Shown: one piece after another, positions 1 to 7,942 of the stretch | How positions within the stretch are numbered: the first letter of the stretch is position 1 | Layout of the letters: every line of letters starts with the position of its first letter | Origin: Bacteroidales bacterium UBA1745 | GTDB taxonomy: Bacteria; Bacteroidota; Bacteroidia; Bacteroidales; UBA932 | Length of the DNA stretch: 13,253 nt | Assembly: GCA_002314885.1 (NCBI GenBank) | Contig: DCHT01000015.1 | Location: 1-13,253 of the forward strand | Reading direction: 5' to 3' | The notes under the pieces: model-generated | The model's input: only the letters and a program-made list of their open reading frames with translations | Databases searched by the model: none | Told to the model about the DNA's origin: nothing | Made by a program: the position numbers and the translations under genes

Positions 1-2
1 AG

Positions 3-35
3 TGGTGCAGTACTAGTGCCACTACTTCTGCGCCA
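3..35. repeat. 33-bp near-palindromic repeat (copy A)
   Basis: Arms TGGTGCAGTACTAGTG and CACTACTTCTGCGCCA surround a central C; the two arms are mostly complementary. It is identical over 33 bp to the copies at 13141-13173 and 13194-13226 and is on the same strand. It lies at the window edge, 163 bp from copy B. Confidence 0.85.
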
Positions 36-44
36 AACAAAGCC

Positions 45-152
45 AACAGTCACGCGAAACGTGACTGTTAGGGCCAAAACCACCGTAACAGTCATCCGAT
101 GCGTGACTGTTGGAGGAAAAAAAGAATAACAGTCAGCGATTTGCTGACTGTT
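45..152. repeat. Three 25-bp inverted repeats at 41-42 bp spacing
   Basis: The units lie at 45-69, 87-111 and 128-152. Each begins AACAGTCA, ends TGACTGTT and has a nine-base core that differs in all three: CGCGAAACG, TCCGATGCG and GCGATTTGC. In the first and third units the core adds two more base pairs, CG/CG and GC/GC, giving 10-bp stems with 5-base loops. Spacers are 17 and 16 bp and unrelated in sequence. The array sits between 33-bp copies A and B, beyond the operon's 3' end. Function is unknown; RNA hairpins or protein-binding sites are both possible. Confidence 0.8.
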
Positions 153-197
153 AGAAACGGAAAAGAGGCGAAACGCACGCCGAAAAGACAGCAAAAG

Positions 198-230
198 TGG
201 TGCAGTACTAGTGGCACTAGTTCTGCGTCA
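198..230 (-). terminator. 33-bp near-palindrome at the operon end, probable terminator (copy B, diverged)
   Basis: The element is symmetrical around position 214. On the minus strand the 16-bp arms form a strong hairpin (one mismatch and two G-U pairs), followed by CTTTTGC, which fits an intrinsic terminator with a short T-tract. The terminal TGA of the element is the stop codon of the last gene. Compared with the three identical copies elsewhere it has three substitutions. One of them restores a base pair that is mismatched in the others. Confidence 0.65.
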
Positions 231-3065
231 CCAAGCGATGGTCTTGACGTATTCGTGACCGAACTGGTCGGTGACGCGGATTTCGCCGGAAGTGCAGCCC
301 TCGGAAGGGGTTGCGCGGAACATATAGGTCTCCTCGGAAGGAGTGCAGTACTTGCGGTTGGTCTTGTGGGTGAAGGTCGCGTAGAGGTCGACGTAGTCAG
401 GGTCGAGTTCTGGATGGAGCTCCATATCGGCCACCTTCACGCCGTTCTCGTACCAGGCCGGAGTGCTCCAGCCGTCGCCGTAGTTCCAGACGTTGGCCTT
501 GACGAAGCCGTCGCCCGTCCTCAGAGGAGAGAAGACGCTCATCTGCTGGCTGCCGTCCATACCGCAGCCCTTGTAGTACCATTCCACATTCTCGCCGTCC
601 ACGCTCATCACGACGTAACCCTGAGGAGCACCGTTGGTGTTGATGTGCCTGTTGAAGCGAAGGGCACCGGTAGCACGGGAGACGGTAGTGCAGACTATGT
701 TGTCCACAGGGTCCACTCCCTTGTAGAGGAAGCCCTTGTCGGCATAGTTGAACTGGAAGTTGCTATGATAGTGTCCGGCCCAGGTGTAAACCTTCTTGTA
801 GGAAGCCAGAAGCGGGAAATAGCGGTCGTAGTTGCGGTCTTTCGAGCACCAGGAGCCGCTGCGTTTCTTGAAGAGCTGGGCGTGGCCGCAGAGCATTACG
901 ACCTTGTCTTTCGGCACGAATTTGAGGTCGTTCTCAAGCCATTCCATCGTCCTGTCCTCGAGACCGTCACCATAGTTCGCAGCCGAATTCGGACGGTCGT
1001 AGGTGATGTCGCTCACGATCACGTAATGGATCTGTCCGAGATTGAAGGAATAGTTCTGAGGCCCCACGTACATATCGAAGAACATATTTCCCAGGTCGCT
1101 GTTGAAGAGCGTAGTCTGGTCATAGTCGTGGTTGCCCATTACATTGAAAGTCGGACAATTGATGGTACCGGCTACGTCCAGATAGTCGTCGTAGGCATAC
1201 ATATAGTTATATACCAGGTCGCCGAGATTGATTGAATAGACATCTCCGCCGATGGCTGCACGCGTCTTCTCTATATCCGGAGCGACGACATCCCTCCAGG
1301 CCTCCATAGAATTGTCCATATCGTATGGACGCACCTGCGGATCGGCCACCATCATAACGGTATATCTGTCGCTCTGAGTCTCCTTTGGAGCAAGCACGAA
1401 GTCGGCGGACACGGCCTTCTCATATCGGGCAATACGACGATAGAACCTAGGGATACCGGCATAAGTCGTAACCCGATAACCACTTGGAATTGAGATATAT
1501 ACAAACCTGGCCTCAGCAAGGTCGCTGGTCATTCGATAGGCGCCTTCGGAGTCAGTGGTGACGCAGTTGCGGCCGTCGGAAACGACCACGCCCTCGACAG
1601 GAGATCCGTCAGTTGAGGTGACGTGCCCATAGACATTGGAACCATCGGCCAGAGGTTCTGCGGATGCAGCTTCCTCGTTCGGACAGTTTCCGCCCATATT
1701 CACGTATGGAGCAGCCGCACAGATGGCGGCCCTGCGGCCGGTGGCAGCCTGTATCTTGCCGAAGTTCTGACAGTCAGCCAATATGCACTGCACGGCACTG
1801 TGGCCACCGAAATAGCCGACTATGCCAGCCGTATGTATGCCGCTGTCGTTGTTCTCGAACTTGTTGCCGCCGGAATTGCTGTGGACGCTGCCGTAGTTGG
1901 TGCAGTTGCGCACGTATGCTCCCTTGTACTCCTTCTTGGTGTAGATGCCGCCCACGATGCCGCCAACGCTGCTGCGGCTGCGGGCACAGGCTCCGTCGAA
2001 GAACACCTCTCCCCTGTTCATACAGCGACGTACGTGCACCGGACGGCCCATATTGCCGACGATACCACCCATACAGGAAACGCCTTCAGCGAGGGATTTC
2101 ACAAGCCCATAGTTCACACAGTCACCCACTACGAGGGCTGCGTGAGGGAAGCCTACGATACCGCCCAGACTGACTGAAGCCTGACCGTCCGCAGTGACCG
2201 TCCCGAAGTTGTCGCAGCACACCACATCCATCTTGGTGAAGCCCACGACACCGCCCACGCGTACCTGGCCGGGAGTGGTGGAATCCAGGGACTGGACGTG
2301 CTCAGTGAGCACCTCTCCCCTGTTCACGCAGAACTTGACAGGCATCTTGAGGCCGGAACCGACCACGCCGCCTATATTCTCGCAAGGGAAATCCGTGGAA
2401 GCCTTGACTATGCCTTCGTTGACGCAATAGGCCACGACGGGACTGCCCTCCATTTCCTTGCCGTAGGAGCCTCCCACGACGCCTCCGAGGCTGATCGGGA
2501 GTTCCGCTTTCTGGTCTATGGTGCCGCAGACTGTGCTGATGCGACCGTAGTTGCTGCAGTTGAGCACGTATGCACGGTTGCTGCCCACCACGCCACCGAT
2601 ATAGATTTCGTCAGCCGTGAAGTTGCACTTGTGGTCTATGCTGCCATAGTTCTTGCAGTTCGCAACCTTGCCTCTGTTTATGCCGACAACGAAGCCGAAG
2701 AAGTATTCGCCGGCCTTGCTGGTAAGCTTCGCATTGCAGGATGCGTCGATGACGAGGTTCCTGACCTCGCCGTCCGGCAGGAGTTCGACTATCAGCGGAG
2801 CCTTCGCTGCCCAGCCTGTGATGCTGTGGCCCTGGCCGTCCAGAATGCCTCCGAACGAAGTCATAGAAGCGAATTTCTTCTCCTTGGAGAGGTCAATGTC
2901 CGCAGTCAGGAGGACAGTGCCGTCGTCAGAGCGCCACTCATCGGTCGGCTGACCGGCATTGAGAGCGTTGATGAAGGCAACGAGGTCCTTGGAAGTGGCG
3001 ATGCTGCCGGCCCAGGAAAGGGTGCAGCATACGACAAACAGCAGAGACAGGGCGAGACGTTTCAT
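228..3065 (-). CDS. Secreted GLUG-repeat / calcineurin-like phosphoesterase fusion protein
   Basis: This 945-residue protein combines modules found separately in the two preceding genes. An N-terminal signal peptide (1 to about 20, MKRLALSLLF) has no good lipobox, so it is probably a soluble periplasmic or secreted protein. Residues about 22-115 match the beta-helix cap of the 1052-residue lipoprotein (NAGQPTDEW, LLTADIDLS, LVIDASC). About nine GLUG-type repeats follow (120-420). A MetallophosN-like domain spans about 476-560 (VYGHVTSTDGSPVEGVVVSDG). The catalytic domain (about 567-770) carries VADPQ (Asp575, Gln577), LGDLVYN (Asp616), GNHDYD (Asn645-Asp647), CGHAQ (His728) and AGHYH (His765, His767), so all metal-ligand motifs are intact. 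A C-terminal accessory domain follows. The ATG lies 21 nt beyond the previous stop behind a weak AGGA. Its TGA stop forms the end of a 33-bp near-palindrome. Phosphoesterase function is well supported; GLUG-mediated substrate or surface binding is inferred. Confidence 0.93.
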   Translation of the reverse strand: MKRLALSLLFVVCCTLSWAGSIATSKDLVAFINALNAGQPTDEWRSDDGTVLLTADIDLSKEKKFASMTSFGGILDGQGHSITGWAAKAPLIVELLPDGEVRNLVIDASCNAKLTSKAGEYFFGFVVGINRGKVANCKNYGSIDHKCNFTADEIYIGGVVGSNRAYVLNCSNYGRISTVCGTIDQKAELPISLGGVVGGSYGKEMEGSPVVAYCVNEGIVKASTDFPCENIGGVVGSGLKMPVKFCVNRGEVLTEHVQSLDSTTPGQVRVGGVVGFTKMDVVCCDNFGTVTADGQASVSLGGIVGFPHAALVVGDCVNYGLVKSLAEGVSCMGGIVGNMGRPVHVRRCMNRGEVFFDGACARSRSSVGGIVGGIYTKKEYKGAYVRNCTNYGSVHSNSGGNKFENNDSGIHTAGIVGYFGGHSAVQCILADCQNFGKIQAATGRRAAICAAAPYVNMGGNCPNEEAASAEPLADGSNVYGHVTSTDGSPVEGVVVSDGRNCVTTDSEGAYRMTSDLAEARFVYISIPSGYRVTTYAGIPRFYRRIARYEKAVSADFVLAPKETQSDRYTVMMVADPQVRPYDMDNSMEAWRDVVAPDIEKTRAAIGGDVYSINLGDLVYNYMYAYDDYLDVAGTINCPTFNVMGNHDYDQTTLFNSDLGNMFFDMYVGPQNYSFNLGQIHYVIVSDITYDRPNSAANYGDGLEDRTMEWLENDLKFVPKDKVVMLCGHAQLFKKRSGSWCSKDRNYDRYFPLLASYKKVYTWAGHYHSNFQFNYADKGFLYKGVDPVDNIVCTTVSRATGALRFNRHINTNGAPQGYVVMSVDGENVEWYYKGCGMDGSQQMSVFSPLRTGDGFVKANVWNYGDGWSTPAWYENGVKVADMELHPELDPDYVDLYATFTHKTNRKYCTPSEETYMFRATPSEGCTSGEIRVTDQFGHEYVKTIAW
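1800..2708 (-). repeat. GLUG-type protein repeat array in the 945-residue fusion protein
   Basis: Nine repeats cover residues about 120-422, with core motifs near residues 123, 157, 194, 232, 271, 301, 333, 368 and 413, spaced 30-45 residues. Most read GGVVG or GGIVG and are followed by a Cys-x-Asn-x-Gly turn. They are regular compared with the longer array in the upstream lipoprotein. Boundaries are approximate. Confidence 0.8.
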
Positions 3066-3086
3066 ATCCTGATGATATTATGCTGA

Positions 3087-4763
3087 TTACCAGCTGATTG
3101 TAGTTGTGTAAGTATTACCGAAGCGGTCCTTCACCTTGATGGTACCGGTGCCGCTTGCAGCTGTGACATAGGTCCTGAACATAGTAGGGCAGGTCCTGTC
3201 GTCGTCAGTGTATCCCGACCCGGTCTTGCCGAGGGTGGAATTGTTGTTGACGTACCAGGTGCGGATTTCAGCGAGGCCCAGGTCGTACATATAATCCTTC
3301 GCGGCGGAGGTCACGCGGGTCATAGGAATGTCCGCTGAACCTTGATTGAAGGTAGGGGCACTCCACATTTCGTCCCACATAAAGACGTTTGCATAGACAT
3401 ATTTGTCGCCGTAAGTGCCAGGCGCGTATGCGTGGATCTGATAGCTGTCGTCGAGGACATTATCCCCGATATAGGCCACTCCGTTGACATATTTCCAGTC
3501 CCTGTAAGTGTAGGCAGGGCTCTTGCTGGCAAGATATTTTCCGCTCTGGTAAGGGATAGGATGGAACTTCCAGGAGATCTCGCCGTTCTTCACGTCCATA
3601 ATGACGAAGCCGCGAGGAGTGCCGTTAGCTCCAAGATACTCGTTGGTCCAGAGTTCTCCCGTGGTCCTGGTAAGGGTGTGGGACTCGATGACCGGTGAAG
3701 CGGATGGATAGTTGCCCGCAAAATTGAAGGTGGAATGGGTGTGTCCAGCCCAGGCATAGACCTTCTTGAACTTCGAGAGGAGATTGCGGTAGTCGGCTCC
3801 GTGAGGAACGCTCGAAGAACTGCTCCTGTCGCTGCCGCTGGCCATCTTGAACATAGGCGAATGGGCACAGATCATCACCGTGGTTTCGGTGGAAATCTGC
3901 TTCAGGTCGTTCTGGAGCCAGGTCCAGGTCCTGTCGGAGAGACCGGTGGAATAGTCCCTGAGAGTGCCATCGCTTTCGCGTATCTTCATCATCATATCAT
4001 CCACCACGATGTAATGTATGCCTCCCAGATTGAAGGAATAGTCGCGTGGTCCGAGATACTGCTCGAAATATGCGGCGCCCTCATCATCGTCCTTGGCCTT
4101 GGTGTTGTGGTCGTGGTTGCCGATGACGCTGTAGGTCGGATAGTTCAGCGAAGCCAGTCCAGGTACGTAGTAGGACGAATACAGGCTCATATCCTCGTGG
4201 ACGAGGTCGCCCAGGCAGATGCCATAGACGGCCCGACCGGAAATGGCGGAAGAAACCTCATTGAGCGTTTTGAACATATCCTTGCAGCAGTCCAGGGAGT
4301 GGTAGGCGAAATTGTCGTAGCTGGCTCCGCTGGAACGTGGCTGAGGGTCAGCAGTGAAGATCACGGTGTACTCGTCAGGATTGGAAATCTTGTAGAGGGT
4401 GAAGTTCACCTGCTGATAAACGCCTCCCACAGGAGTGAGGTCGGAAAGCCTCTGGAAGAACTGCGGAATGCCTCCCTTGACCGCCGCACGATAAGCAGAC
4501 GGAGTCGAAACATATATGAATTTAGCCGTGGAGAGATCGGTCGGAAGCGAGTACTTGCCGGATGCGTCAGTCTTGGTGCAGTTCAGACCGTCGGAGACGA
4601 CCACTCCTTCGAGATAGTCTCCCCCGCTGTCCGTCACAATACCGCTGACAGTTATCTTCGCCGTCTGACCGCCTTCGCCGCCTTCTCCTCCCTGAGGCAC
4701 CTTGTCGCAGGAAACAACCGCGACAAGGAGCACGAGGAGATATGTAAGAAATCTTTTCTTCAT
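3087..4763 (-). CDS. Calcineurin-like metallophosphoesterase lipoprotein
   Basis: This 558-residue lipoprotein has a signal peptide ending AVVSC (Cys19) and a short Gly/Glu linker (25-32). A MetallophosN-type beta domain follows (about 35-125: VSGIVTDSGGDYLEGVVVSDG). The calcineurin-like domain (about 131-350) carries FTADPQ (Asp139, Gln141), LGDLVHED (Asp186), GNHDH (Asn216, His217, Asp218), CAHSP (His301) and AGHTH (His341, His343), the metal ligands of a di-metal phosphoesterase. The first motif has Gln where many relatives have His; an Asp-Pro-Gln form is known in related phosphoesterases such as CPPED1. The C-terminal ~200 residues match the accessory domain type (MetallophosC) found with this catalytic domain. 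Activity on a phosphomonoester or phosphodiester at the cell surface or in the periplasm is likely; the substrate is unknown. It lies 11 nt after the BACON/GLUG gene and is a paralogue of the C-terminal half of the next gene. Confidence 0.93.
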   Translation of the reverse strand: MKKRFLTYLLVLLVAVVSCDKVPQGGEGGEGGQTAKITVSGIVTDSGGDYLEGVVVSDGLNCTKTDASGKYSLPTDLSTAKFIYVSTPSAYRAAVKGGIPQFFQRLSDLTPVGGVYQQVNFTLYKISNPDEYTVIFTADPQPRSSGASYDNFAYHSLDCCKDMFKTLNEVSSAISGRAVYGICLGDLVHEDMSLYSSYYVPGLASLNYPTYSVIGNHDHNTKAKDDDEGAAYFEQYLGPRDYSFNLGGIHYIVVDDMMMKIRESDGTLRDYSTGLSDRTWTWLQNDLKQISTETTVMICAHSPMFKMASGSDRSSSSSVPHGADYRNLLSKFKKVYAWAGHTHSTFNFAGNYPSASPVIESHTLTRTTGELWTNEYLGANGTPRGFVIMDVKNGEISWKFHPIPYQSGKYLASKSPAYTYRDWKYVNGVAYIGDNVLDDSYQIHAYAPGTYGDKYVYANVFMWDEMWSAPTFNQGSADIPMTRVTSAAKDYMYDLGLAEIRTWYVNNNSTLGKTGSGYTDDDRTCPTMFRTYVTAASGTGTIKVKDRFGNTYTTTISW

Positions 4764-4774
4764 CTATCTATATT

Positions 4775-7700
4775 TTATTTGCCATCCCAGAGAGTGGTGC
4801 CCGAAACGCTTGGGCTGCCGCTTCCGACAAGATGTGCATCTGCAGACATCGTGCCTTCGTAAACTGCAGGAAGTCCGGAGAAGGCTCCGCCTATCTTGTT
4901 GTTGCTGAATGAACAGCCGGCCGCTGCAGTTCCAGCGAGGGCGCCGTATGTCTCAGTGCCATTGGCTGTAGTGGTGGAAGTCATCTTCACATTGCCGTAG
5001 AATGAGCAGGAAGTGAAGGATGAACCGCCCTGTGCGATACCCACGAGTCCTCCGGATGAATAGTATGCCGAACCGGAAGATGTGCCGCTGACGTCGCATA
5101 CGCTGCTGCTGCCGCTGAACTGCGCGTCACGGGCGTAGCCTGCAAGGCCGCCCACATACGAGCGGTTGCCCTGACCGAGGCTGCCGGTGTTGCTGCAAGC
5201 GGTGACAGTGCCCACGTGGATGGAACCCACGATGCCGCCTGCACAGCCACGATATGAATATACATAGCCGCTGTTTTCGCAGTTCTCGATTGTGAGAGTC
5301 TCCGTGGAGGCAGTATTCATATAGGTATTATATGCGCCGACTATGCCACCCAATGCATTGCAGGTCAAGCAGTTGATCATATACGGATATGACTCGTTCG
5401 TGAGAGCCGCATCGTATGCATTGTTGTTGTAGAGCCAGCCGCGGAGGCCGCCGGAGTTGGTGCAGCCGCTGACCTTACCCTTGCCGCCGTCGATTCGGCC
5501 GACGATGCCGCCGAGACCGAGGGAGTAGCCGTTGGACTTGGCGCCCTGGGCTGGGTTCTGGACTGCCGCACTGTTGGAGCAGCCGCTGATGGAGGCATTG
5601 CCGTGGATGTAGCCTACAACGCCGCCTATGCCTGAAATACGCAGGCCGACGGCGTATGAGGTGGTGGCAGCGAGAGTGATCTCGCCCTTGTTGGAGCAAT
5701 CAGTCAAGGTCACGTCAGGAAGAGTGTATCCGTCCGCAACCTGAGGAATGGATCCTCCGAGTACGCCACCTATGCCAGCATAGCCCAACTGATGTACGCC
5801 GGTGTTGAAAGGCAGGCTGATGGTGTTCTCGCTGACAGCGCCCTTGATGGTGGCTGTGCACTGGTCAATGGAACCAATGAAACCGCCCACGTAGAGCTGG
5901 GTGAGATAGGTGGAGTTCTCCAGGTTGGATGCTACGATGGTACACTTGGAGTAGCTGCTGCCGTCTGAGAAGTCGAGTGTCATATTGGCGCGGACCTTTC
6001 CGTAAAGGCCACCGACAGACGCATATCTTGCGCCTGTTCCTGCTGCCGTGCCCTTTGCAGTGATATCACCGGTATTGACATTGCCTGCGAGAGTGCCACC
6101 CTTGCAATAAGCTATGATGCCGCCCGTGTTGCATTCCTTGGCATTGGAAGAGTTGCTGACTGCACCGCTGTTGCTGGCCTTGGTGATGTCGCCTGAACTG
6201 AAACCGGCGATACCTGCCAGGTGGATGTAGCGGCTGGCGTCCTCGACTGAATTGACGGTCCTGAGGGCCGAGTTGAGAACCGCAGCGCTGTTGGATGCGC
6301 CTTCGATGCTGCCGAGATTGGCTCCTGCAACGCCGCCACAATACTGGGTGACAGCCGTGCCGGCACAAGTTATCTTGCCGGAATTGGCTCCTTCCTTGAT
6401 GGCGCCTTCGTTATATGCCACGAGGCCGCCGAGGTAAAGGGTGCAGGCCCTAGGTTCAGAACTGAAGAGGCCGGTGACATTGATTGCGCCTGCGTTCTCG
6501 CACTTCTCCACAGAGGAGCCTGCGTCAGCCTTTGCAACCACGCCGGAGATATATGCCTTGGAAACTTCACCGCCCAGGCTGCTGCCCACGGTGATTGCCG
6601 CATTGTTGACGCATTCCACGACCTTGGAGTCGATGAGTTTCGCTGCCACAGCCGCAATGAGGAGGCTGTCACTGGCTTCAGCAGGAGCGGTGAACGCACA
6701 GCTTTCGTCAATGACGAGAGAAGTGATGGTCGCATCCTTGCAGACTCCGAAGACAGGCTCGGAAGCACTGAGGCCGAATATCTTGCGGTATTTGCCGTCG
6801 AAGGTGGCTGAGAAAGGATGGGCTGCGTTGCCTATTGACTTCCAAGTTCCCTTGTAGGAAGACATATCAATGTTGCTGAGAAGGCTGATCTTGCCGTTCT
6901 TCACCCACTGGCTGTAATCCTCACCGGCATTCACTGCGGAAGCGAGTCTTGCAAGGCCTTCAGCAGTGCTGATGCCGTCCACTGCGGTGTAGTTCTGCCT
7001 GATGGCCTTCACCTTGAGGTCGTCGGAGCCCACGTTCATCTTTGCCACGAAATCCACGTTCCTGACCTCCATACAGTCGCTGGAATTAGCCTCCAGGGTG
7101 ATGGTGTAGGTGGCTGTGCCGTCTCCGTTGTCCACTACCTCATATGATGCGTATGAAGGCAGTTCGAGGGAGGAAATCACGTTTGTAGGGGCCTTGAATG
7201 AGACTTTCTGGTCGGCATCGCCTGCAAGGAGCAGCTTGCCCTCGGCATCGTAGGAATATTCGTTGCCGAACTGGAAGATGGTCAGGTCTGCAGATGAGAC
7301 GGTCTCTCCCTTGTGAGCAAAACCTATGGTGCCATAGCGGGATGCACCGAGGTTCTGGTCGCACTTGAGGGTGAGGGATGTCGTCACGAGTGAACCATTA
7401 TCTACGGACATTCCCTTGGTCACGCTTGCCCAATCGGAAGGAAGTACGTCCCACTCGGTGCCGGTAGGTACGGAAAGGGTGAACTCCATATCCTCAGCCA
7501 CGCTGGACTGGAGGGAATATGTGCTTGAAAGAAGGAACACGTTTCCGTCCTGGGTGACACGCAGCGACAGACCGGTATATTCACCCGCCTTGAAGGTGAG
7601 GGTGGCCGGTTCACGGCTGTCGAATGACTGGTTGGACTGCACGTTGATGCTGAATGAGCCGCTGCCCCTGTGGGTGCCTGCGACCACCGTACACCAGTCG

Positions 7701-7933
7701 GAGTCGGATACTATATTCCAATAGAGGTTCTCATTGTTGAGCTTGACATCGACGCTGGTCAGATGGCTCATAGAATTGAGGTTGAGCACATCGATGTCGG
7801 CGCCGTCCTTCTGGAAGGACATTTCGATGGAGACCGGAGTCCTGTCGATTTCGTCCTCACCAGCCTTGTTACAGGCCACTGACACCACCAGTGCCAGGGC
7901 TGCTGTCATCAAATATGATATATATCTTTTCAT
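4775..7933 (-). CDS. BACON-like plus GLUG-repeat surface lipoprotein, candidate ligand-binding protein
   Basis: This is a 1052-residue predicted lipoprotein with no recognisable catalytic domain. The signal peptide ends in the lipobox SVAC (Cys21), followed by an acidic stretch (AGEDEID) of the kind that can direct Bacteroidota lipoproteins to the surface. Residues about 33-130 resemble a BACON domain (WNIVSDSDWCTV, then a late LRVTQDG strand). A second similar beta-sandwich spans about 131-222 and a third Ig-like segment about 223-315. From 318 an N-terminal cap of a beta-helix-like region (NAGEDYSQW, LLSNIDMS, LVIDESC) leads into about 15 GLUG-type repeats with the core GGxxG, typically followed by CxNxG. 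Its position directly after susD is where SusE/F-type surface glycan-binding proteins usually lie, so I infer ligand binding or presentation. A GLUG adhesin role is an alternative. No Shine-Dalgarno site is seen. Its GLUG half is homologous to the N-terminal half of the last gene in the operon. Confidence 0.9.
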   Translation of the reverse strand: MKRYISYLMTAALALVVSVACNKAGEDEIDRTPVSIEMSFQKDGADIDVLNLNSMSHLTSVDVKLNNENLYWNIVSDSDWCTVVAGTHRGSGSFSINVQSNQSFDSREPATLTFKAGEYTGLSLRVTQDGNVFLLSSTYSLQSSVAEDMEFTLSVPTGTEWDVLPSDWASVTKGMSVDNGSLVTTSLTLKCDQNLGASRYGTIGFAHKGETVSSADLTIFQFGNEYSYDAEGKLLLAGDADQKVSFKAPTNVISSLELPSYASYEVVDNGDGTATYTITLEANSSDCMEVRNVDFVAKMNVGSDDLKVKAIRQNYTAVDGISTAEGLARLASAVNAGEDYSQWVKNGKISLLSNIDMSSYKGTWKSIGNAAHPFSATFDGKYRKIFGLSASEPVFGVCKDATITSLVIDESCAFTAPAEASDSLLIAAVAAKLIDSKVVECVNNAAITVGSSLGGEVSKAYISGVVAKADAGSSVEKCENAGAINVTGLFSSEPRACTLYLGGLVAYNEGAIKEGANSGKITCAGTAVTQYCGGVAGANLGSIEGASNSAAVLNSALRTVNSVEDASRYIHLAGIAGFSSGDITKASNSGAVSNSSNAKECNTGGIIAYCKGGTLAGNVNTGDITAKGTAAGTGARYASVGGLYGKVRANMTLDFSDGSSYSKCTIVASNLENSTYLTQLYVGGFIGSIDQCTATIKGAVSENTISLPFNTGVHQLGYAGIGGVLGGSIPQVADGYTLPDVTLTDCSNKGEITLAATTSYAVGLRISGIGGVVGYIHGNASISGCSNSAAVQNPAQGAKSNGYSLGLGGIVGRIDGGKGKVSGCTNSGGLRGWLYNNNAYDAALTNESYPYMINCLTCNALGGIVGAYNTYMNTASTETLTIENCENSGYVYSYRGCAGGIVGSIHVGTVTACSNTGSLGQGNRSYVGGLAGYARDAQFSGSSSVCDVSGTSSGSAYYSSGGLVGIAQGGSSFTSCSFYGNVKMTSTTTANGTETYGALAGTAAAGCSFSNNKIGGAFSGLPAVYEGTMSADAHLVGSGSPSVSGTTLWDGK
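4904..6571 (-). repeat. GLUG-type protein repeat array in the 1052-residue lipoprotein
   Basis: About 15 degenerate repeats occupy residues about 455-1010. Each has a core like GGIVG, found near residues 463, 502, 533, 573, 604, 641, 683, 722, 770, 808, 862, 899, 928, 961 and 997. The core is usually followed by a strand and a CxNxG turn. Spacing is 29-54 residues, mostly 31-42, which suggests a right-handed beta-helix-like solenoid. Boundaries are approximate. Confidence 0.8.
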
Positions 7934-7942
7934 ACGCTTGTT

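Larger units (their letters stand above)
1..227. other. Noncoding tail downstream of the operon
   Basis: No convincing gene is seen here. The region holds 33-bp copy A, the three 25-bp inverted repeats and most of copy B. A plus-strand reading frame that starts at 99 runs into the antisense of the last gene and is not credible. Positions 153-197 show nothing further. Confidence 0.7.

Noticed and set aside
45..152. Possible CRISPR array
   Set aside because: The regularity is suggestive, but only eight bases at each unit end are conserved, the unit centres vary, spacers are 16-17 bp (too short), and no cas gene is present.
228..250. Truncation of the last gene by insertion of the 33-bp repeat
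   Set aside because: Its C-terminus aligns with that of the intact 558-residue paralogue, both ending in an Ile-x-Trp motif, so no residues appear to be missing.
99..1235. 378-codon open frame on the plus strand
   Set aside because: It starts within the 25-bp repeat array and runs antisense through the phosphoesterase half of the last gene. No domain or credible start signal.
3735..4862. 375-codon open frame on the plus strand
   Set aside because: It is antisense to the 558-residue phosphoesterase and spans its boundary with the upstream gene. Composition is low-complexity and no motif is seen.
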